Source of the DNA: Marinobacter gudaonensis
GTDB taxonomy: Bacteria > Pseudomonadota > Gammaproteobacteria > Pseudomonadales > Oleiphilaceae
Direction: 5' to 3'
Assembly: GCF_900115175.1 (NCBI RefSeq)
Contig: NZ_FOYV01000001.1
Coordinates: 248,001-312,000 of the forward strand
Length of the DNA: 64,000 bases
Part shown: piece by piece, positions 59,300 to 64,000 of the stretch
How the letters are laid out: every line of letters starts with the position of its first letter
Numbering within the stretch: the stretch's first letter is position 1
Program-made: the position numbers and the translations under genes
The notes under the pieces: generated by a model
What the model was told of the DNA's origin: nothing
Database searches by the model: none
What the model saw: the letters and a program-made list of their open reading frames with translations, nothing else

Positions 59300-59452
59300 A
59301 TGAAAAGAGCCGCTTCTCTTTACAAAGGTTGGCGGATGAAGCGTAGCTTCGTCCACCTGGTAGCGACCATGGATCCGCGTCTGTTGAATGATGTGGGTTT
59401 TTCGCCCGAGATTGTTGAGCGGAAGCTGAGCACCCCGTTCTGGAAGTTCTGA
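59300..59452 (+). CDS. Small basic DUF1127-like protein
   Basis: 50-residue frame with a CAGGAG ribosome site 7 nt upstream of ATG. It begins MKRAASLYKGWRMKRSFVHL, continues LLNDVGFSPEIVERKL and ends TPFWKF. The W..R....L..L....L.DVG spacing resembles DUF1127 (YjiS-type, RNA-associated in some species), and the composition is strongly basic. Too short for length-based detection; the ribosome site, intact frame and family-like pattern support it. It lies in the otherwise empty 332-bp gap between the DUF465 gene and the PG-binding-like gene. Confidence 0.65.
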   Translation: MKRAASLYKGWRMKRSFVHLVATMDPRLLNDVGFSPEIVERKLSTPFWKF

Positions 59453-59463
59453 GTCGGAAAGGT

Positions 59464-60375
59464 TTACACCAGCCAACCGAAGAAGAAATCGAACAGGGCA
59501 GTGAAAAAGCCGCCTCCGGAGCTTGCCCGGCGGGGCTCAGCAGGGGCCTGCTTTTCTGAAGGTTCTGCCACAGCCACCTTTTCCTCCGGTTTGGCCGGGT
59601 CGGGTTGCGAATGCTCGACGCCTCGGGCGGGCTCGACAGCCGCCTGGGGCTGCTCTACCGGTGCAGCCGTGGTCGTTTCGCTGGACGCCACGGTTGCCGG
59701 TGTTACCTCATTTGATTGTTCTGCAACTGGCTTCCGAACTTCCTCTTCAGATTGAGTCGAGGTTTCGGCTTTAGCTATCTGTTTTTCCGAAACTTTGGCA
59801 GAGAGATTTTCGGCTGCCTGAACCGAATTCGTGCTTTCACTGATCTTTTCTTTTTCCACGTCGGCGACCGTCGCTTTCTCCACAACCGTCTCCTCAACGA
59901 CCGCCTCTTCAACAACGGTCGTTTCGACGACCGGCTTCCGGGCGACCGTTTTTTCTACAACCGTCTTTCGCGCTTCAGGCCGAGCGACCGGCATTGTCGC
60001 CGGCGATGGCAACTCAAGCGCTTTGAGGGACTGGGCTCGGCTGCTCAAGGCGTTGCCTGAGACGGTTTGCACGGAGGTAGCTTTGATACCAAGGGCGGAG
60101 AGAGTGGCGTTGTCGAGCTTACCGCTGACCGTCAGCGCGTTGGCCTTCTGATAGGCACGCACGGCGCCGCGCAGGTCATTGTCGAACCAGCCGTCGGCAC
60201 GCCCGATGTCATACCCGGCGCCATAGAGTGCGTTTTCTGCAGAGAAGATTACCTGCTCGGTCTGGCCGGCCTGAGCGACACTGAACGGGGCCTGGCAGAA
60301 GAGCAGGGTGGTGGCCAGAATTGCAGCTGTGCAGCGGCCTGAGTGGGTGTGTGAGATTTTGCGGGTGTGGGTCAT
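59464..60375 (-). CDS. Secreted/anchored protein with peptidoglycan-binding-like domain and Val/Glu repeats
   Basis: 303 residues from ATG 60375 (GGAGGGACCC upstream). Signal peptide ending PFSVAQA; then a PG_binding_1-like domain (AENALYGAGYDIGRADGWFD, RGAVRAYQKANALTVSGKLD, TLSALGI). The middle is low complexity: tandem Val-Val-Glu-Thr-type units (about residues 140-175; 59860-59960), then Ala/Glu/Pro/Ser-rich sequence, and a hydrophobic C-terminus GGGFFTALFDFFFGWLV that could anchor it to a membrane. The repeats come from related short DNA units, so copy number may vary between strains. Function unknown. Confidence 0.7.
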   Translation of the reverse strand: MTHTRKISHTHSGRCTAAILATTLLFCQAPFSVAQAGQTEQVIFSAENALYGAGYDIGRADGWFDNDLRGAVRAYQKANALTVSGKLDNATLSALGIKATSVQTVSGNALSSRAQSLKALELPSPATMPVARPEARKTVVEKTVARKPVVETTVVEEAVVEETVVEKATVADVEKEKISESTNSVQAAENLSAKVSEKQIAKAETSTQSEEEVRKPVAEQSNEVTPATVASSETTTAAPVEQPQAAVEPARGVEHSQPDPAKPEEKVAVAEPSEKQAPAEPRRASSGGGFFTALFDFFFGWLV

Positions 60376-60502
60376 GGTGGGTCCCTCCAACGTGTCCAAG
60401 GCTGTCCTGGATGGTTACATTCTGTAACCGACAGCCCAACGTATCAGTATTTCGGGAACCCGCCCATGACGTGGTTAACATCTGCAACGATTACTGCCCA
60501 CG

Positions 60503-62506
60503 TTACTCCTTCACGCGGAAACGCTTCACTAATGTGTTGAGGTCGTCAGCCATCTCTGCCAGGGAGCGGCTGGACTGGTTGACCTGGCCAATGTCTCCAG
60601 CCAGCTCTTCAATGGCGTTGCTGCTGACCTCGACGTTCTGGGTCATTTCAGCGGCGGTGGCTCGCTGCTGTTCGGTGGCACTGGCAATCTGGGTGGTCAT
60701 TTCAACAATGTTGTTAACGGCCGACAGTATATCTGCCAGGGCCTTGCCCGACTTGCCCGCTTCCTCGCTGGCCTCACTCGCCATCTGCTTGGCGCGGCTC
60801 ATATCCACCACGGCACCCGCGGCCCCGCTCTGCAGTTGGGATACGATGCGTTCGATGTCAACAGTGGACTCCTGCACCCGTCTGGCCAGTCCACGCACTT
60901 CGTCCGCCACCACGGCAAACCCGCGCCCGGCTTCTCCCGCCCGGGCCGCTTCGATGGCAGCGTTAAGGGCCAGCAGGTTGGTCTGCTCAGCAATGCCCTG
61001 AATAACGGCCAGCACCTTGCCAATTTCGGCGGACTCATTCTCCAGTTGTTGAATACGTTTGGAGCCTTCCTCCACCTGTTGTGCCAGATTGGTGACGGAG
61101 CGAATGGCGGTGCTGACGGTTTCCTGGCCGGTGTCCGCGAGCGAGGCCGCCCGGCGAGCGGATTCGTCCGTGTCACTGGTATTCGAGGCGATTTCCTCGG
61201 AGGTGGATACCATCTCCTGCATGGCCGCCGACACCTGGGTGATCTGGTCCCGCTGCTGCTCGGAGTTGGCCGTTGTGCGCTCGGTAATCCCGGAAAGTGA
61301 CTCCGATTCGGAGGTCAAACGGCGTGATGCGCTGACAATCCGGGATATCGTCTGTTCCAGGGTCTCCAGGAAGGCATTGACCGCGCCAATGAAATCGCCG
61401 ATCTCATCCGGCCGGCCGGGGGTCAGGCGGGTGGAGAGGTCACCATTGTTCTTGGCGATGTCATCCAGGTAGCCAAGAATTTCAGTTTTCGCCCGCTTCA
61501 CGCTGGCTCCCATCATCCGGCTCATCAGGACTGCCACCACCAGCCCAAGCACCAGGGAAACACCAAACGCAATCAGTGTGAACCTCAGGGCCAGGTCTGT
61601 TTCCTCGCCTGCGGCGTCGGCTTCAACTTCAAGGGCGGCGAAGATGCTGCCTTCCAGCTCCCGGGCCATACTCGCAATTTCAGGGCCCAGCACATCCAGT
61701 TTGTCCCGCTTCACGGTTACCACGATGTTCTGCTGCTCGAGCATCCTTTGCACTGCAGCCTGGTAGTTGGCCAGCTCTTCAACCACGGTATCCAGATAGA
61801 CCTGGACAAATTCGGGGCCGTTCTCGGTATCCAGCAGTTCCAGGGCGTCTGCGAGATCCTCGATCGCCCAGCCCAGTGCATCCTGGGCGTCCTTTTCGCC
61901 GCTCGCCAGGTACCGCTGGGCGGTTAAACGCATCACCAAAGCGTCGTTGAGGAGTTGCTCGAGGCCAGCACGGAGGTCGCTTTCCGGCTCGCGGTTGGCC
62001 ACGCCGTTAAGCGCCATGCGCAGCGCCTGAGTGGCATTAGGACCATGCTGGTTGAGCTCGTCGCGAACAATCGCCAGCACCTGACGCTTGGCCGGAACCA
62101 GCTCGTTCCGAAACGCATTGATGTATTCCCGTGTGGTCGATTCGATGCGATCGACGAGCTCGGCAGCCGCCGGATCGGCGATCTGCTCCTGGGCCCGGGT
62201 CATCACGCCATTAAATTCCTGCTCCAGTTCGTCAAAGTGGGTGAGGGCCTCCTCGTGGCCTGACGAGTAGTAATCGAACACCCGCAGACGCATCCGGTAG
62301 ACGCTGATAACGGACTCCGTGCCGATGGCGGTATCGGGCGCCAGATCCCGGGCGACGGTATTCATTCGCCGGTCCAGTTCCTGGAACTCATAGACACTGA
62401 AAAACGTGACCGCGGCAAACAGCAGCAGGATGAAAACGGGGGCAATCAGCAGCTTTCCGGGAACACCCAGTTTGCGCTCAATGGATGCGAAGGCAGAGGA
62501 GGCCAA
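60503..62506 (-). CDS. Methyl-accepting chemotaxis protein with helical periplasmic sensor
   Basis: 667-residue membrane chemoreceptor. N-terminal span [20 protein letters not shown], then about 260 helical periplasmic residues of the size and type of a helical bimodular (HBM) sensor, second span ([21 protein letters not shown]), HAMP and the signalling hairpin with [20 protein letters not shown] followed by [15 protein letters not shown] sensors often bind TCA intermediates or similar acids, but the ligand is not readable here. Start is TTG 62506 with AAGGA 8 nt upstream. Ends GGXXF-free, so no C-terminal CheR tether is seen. Confidence 0.9.
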   Translation of the reverse strand: MASSAFASIERKLGVPGKLLIAPVFILLLFAAVTFFSVYEFQELDRRMNTVARDLAPDTAIGTESVISVYRMRLRVFDYYSSGHEEALTHFDELEQEFNGVMTRAQEQIADPAAAELVDRIESTTREYINAFRNELVPAKRQVLAIVRDELNQHGPNATQALRMALNGVANREPESDLRAGLEQLLNDALVMRLTAQRYLASGEKDAQDALGWAIEDLADALELLDTENGPEFVQVYLDTVVEELANYQAAVQRMLEQQNIVVTVKRDKLDVLGPEIASMARELEGSIFAALEVEADAAGEETDLALRFTLIAFGVSLVLGLVVAVLMSRMMGASVKRAKTEILGYLDDIAKNNGDLSTRLTPGRPDEIGDFIGAVNAFLETLEQTISRIVSASRRLTSESESLSGITERTTANSEQQRDQITQVSAAMQEMVSTSEEIASNTSDTDESARRAASLADTGQETVSTAIRSVTNLAQQVEEGSKRIQQLENESAEIGKVLAVIQGIAEQTNLLALNAAIEAARAGEAGRGFAVVADEVRGLARRVQESTVDIERIVSQLQSGAAGAVVDMSRAKQMASEASEEAGKSGKALADILSAVNNIVEMTTQIASATEQQRATAAEMTQNVEVSSNAIEELAGDIGQVNQSSRSLAEMADDLNTLVKRFRVKE

Positions 62507-62649
62507 AGTGTGATCCTTTCTGAAGTTGTTTTCACGGATATCGGCAGCGCCAACAAAACCTGAAGCTTTACGTTCGAGTTCTTATTCCGGCGCATCGGCT
62601 GTTTTGAGTATTGCACTGTTTCCACAGAAAGTGTCTTTCTCCCAGGTGT

Positions 62650-64000
62650 TCAGGAGGGCGCCACGTCGGCTCTGGGGTTGCGCGGATAGTACCTATCGGG
62701 CAGGCGCTCGATGTGGGGGAAGAAACGGGTGTCCTTGTAGGGCATCTTCATATACCCGGACACCCCCAGACCGGTGATCTGCTCCACGGCGGACAGGATC
62801 TCATCCAGCAGCTGGCTGAATTCCGCCTCCCGATCCGGGTCCAGCAGCCGGTAGTGGCTGTGGATCTTCAGGTGCCGGGGCAGCGCCTCGAAGATGATCA
62901 TGCCGGTGTGATGGATATCGTTCAGGGCCTCCAGGGCCTGGATGATGGTATCTGGCAGTACCAGGAACTCCTCCGGGTCCGGGCCGTCCTCGAAGTAGGA
63001 GTGCACGCGGGATTCATCTTCCACCTCGGGAGCGGCGCTCACTTCGTAGTGCAGCTTGAGATCCGGCTCTATGCGGAAGGGCTGGCTGGGGTCGTCCCGG
63101 TCAACGTGCAGGGTGTTGCGGGCATTGAACAGGCAGCTCTTGAAAATGCCCTTGCGGTAAATCGCCTGGGCCAGATACACCATGTTATTGACCGCCTGAA
63201 CAAAGGCGGATTTCAGGGCCGGGTCGTGCAGGTTCAGGGAGGTGTCTATGTAGATGCCGTCGGTTTCCCAGCGTACCGCGAGCCCGCCTTCTACCGGGTA
63301 GCGGCCGAGGCGACTGACGGCGGCCAGAAAGGCCTTTTCGGTTTCGCCCATGCCCTGCATGAAGTTCTTGTAGTAACGATCGAGCTGCACGTCGTTCACA
63401 TCGCTCAGGGTTTCCGGGGCGCCTTCCTCCCGCAGGAAGGATTTGCGGGAGCTGTAGACCACGGTGTCGATCTCCTGGTCAGACGCGCGGACCCACACCG
63501 GCACCTGGGGCGGCACTGGCGGTTCCCGCAGATCGATCATGACCGTGCGAGCCATGCGCGGCATTTCCCGCAGGTAGTAGTCTCCGGCCCTGCGACGGGT
63601 TTCGGGATCCGGCGAGAGCATGCCATCGAGCATGCGCGCGAACTCCATGGGCAAGCCCAGGGAGGTGGCGGGAATCGCCCGGTGGCCAAAGCGGCATGAC
63701 TGGGCCGAGGCCAGGGCATAGAGGGTGCCGGCGGCGCCCTGTTCGTCGAATCGTGGAGACGACAGGCCGCCGTTGAGTTGCTCCTCGCCGATGAAATACA
63801 CATCCCCGAGCCGGGCATTGGTCTGCTGCAGGTTGTCGGACATCAGCTCCATCACGTTCGCGGTGATGAACTGCTGGTTAGCGTCGAGTTGGGCGAACAC
63901 CGAGGAGCCCCAGTCGATCAGGGCAACGTTTTCGGTGCGGTCATCAAATACGAGGTTGGAGGGTTTGATATCGCCATGCACGATCGGGCGCCCGGCCGGG
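62650..64000 (-). CDS. Serine/threonine protein kinase-like protein, 5' end beyond right edge
   Basis: Only the C-terminal part lies in the window. The first codons read PAGRPIVHGDIKPSNLVFDD, a eukaryotic-type kinase catalytic loop, followed by ALIDWGSSVF (DFG replaced by DWG, seen in several bacterial kinases). After the kinase lobe a region of about 300 residues (FLAAVSRLGRYPVEGGLAVR, LHYEVSAAP, EALPRHLKIHSHYRLLD) has no family I recognise. No transmembrane segment is visible. Cut by the window, so the N-lobe and any sensor are unseen. Confidence 0.8.
   Translation of the reverse strand, partial: PAGRPIVHGDIKPSNLVFDDRTENVALIDWGSSVFAQLDANQQFITANVMELMSDNLQQTNARLGDVYFIGEEQLNGGLSSPRFDEQGAAGTLYALASAQSCRFGHRAIPATSLGLPMEFARMLDGMLSPDPETRRRAGDYYLREMPRMARTVMIDLREPPVPPQVPVWVRASDQEIDTVVYSSRKSFLREEGAPETLSDVNDVQLDRYYKNFMQGMGETEKAFLAAVSRLGRYPVEGGLAVRWETDGIYIDTSLNLHDPALKSAFVQAVNNMVYLAQAIYRKGIFKSCLFNARNTLHVDRDDPSQPFRIEPDLKLHYEVSAAPEVEDESRVHSYFEDGPDPEEFLVLPDTIIQALEALNDIHHTGMIIFEALPRHLKIHSHYRLLDPDREAEFSQLLDEILSAVEQITGLGVSGYMKMPYKDTRFFPHIERLPDRYYPRNPRADVAPS

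Noticed and set aside
1..64000. tRNA, rRNA, CRISPR arrays, IS elements, integrases
   Set aside because: None recognised on either strand, although short or degenerate elements could be missed by eye.

Overview
The window reads as chromosomal DNA of a marine, heterotrophic gammaproteobacterium. The T2SS operon order, LapG, the DadA-type dehydrogenase, FabH, the DUF3336 patatin and the DAB carbon-uptake pair would all suit a Marinobacter-like organism. The genus is an inference from gene content and the generally high GC, not from a search. No rRNA, tRNA, CRISPR array or insertion sequence was seen. Genes are dense, and many are joined by ATGA or GTGA stop/start overlaps.

Layout. 1-2513: 3' part of a soluble NAD-linked formate dehydrogenase alpha subunit. 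2712-18990: a defence operon of visibly lower GC, with seven tightly coupled genes: SNF2 helicase with DUF3883, a Septu-like ATPase plus HNH pair, a DUF1156 DNA methyltransferase, a McrB-like AAA protein with reader-like N-terminal domains, a McrC-like DUF2357 nuclease, and a DUF499 ATPase. 19079-20757: a SAM methyltransferase and an HNH endonuclease in overlapping frames. 20771-21873: a RES-Xre toxin-antitoxin pair closing the accessory block. 21975-30707: patatin phospholipase; a tandem glycine riboswitch ahead of a DadA-like dehydrogenase; a three-gene glycerol/ether-lipid-like operon (AGPS-like oxidase, GlpD, FGGY kinase); LapG protease. 30716-39305: type II secretion genes gspC (divergent, coupled to lapG) and gspE-F-G-H-I-J-K-L-M. 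39374-41436: acetyltransferase and glutathione reductase. 41479-46578: TonB receptor, periplasmic binding protein and hybrid histidine kinase, a likely sensing module. 46737-50709: short J-like membrane protein, BASS transporter, FadR-type regulator, Baeyer-Villiger-type monooxygenase. 50800-55927: LysR regulator divergent from dabB-dabA (inorganic carbon accumulation). 56106-64000: diguanylate cyclase, fabH, DUF465 protein, a 50-residue basic protein, a secreted PG-binding-like protein, a chemotaxis receptor, and a partial protein kinase cut by the right edge.

The most interesting part is the defence block. It joins three modules usually met separately in one co-translated operon: a DISARM/Pgl-related helicase-methylase-DUF499 core, a Septu-like pair, and a McrBC-like pair. 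A methylase-HNH pair and a RES-Xre module follow. Other points for a second look are the glycine riboswitch on a D-amino-acid dehydrogenase, the AGPS-like gene in a glycerol operon, and the DAB operon in an apparent heterotroph.
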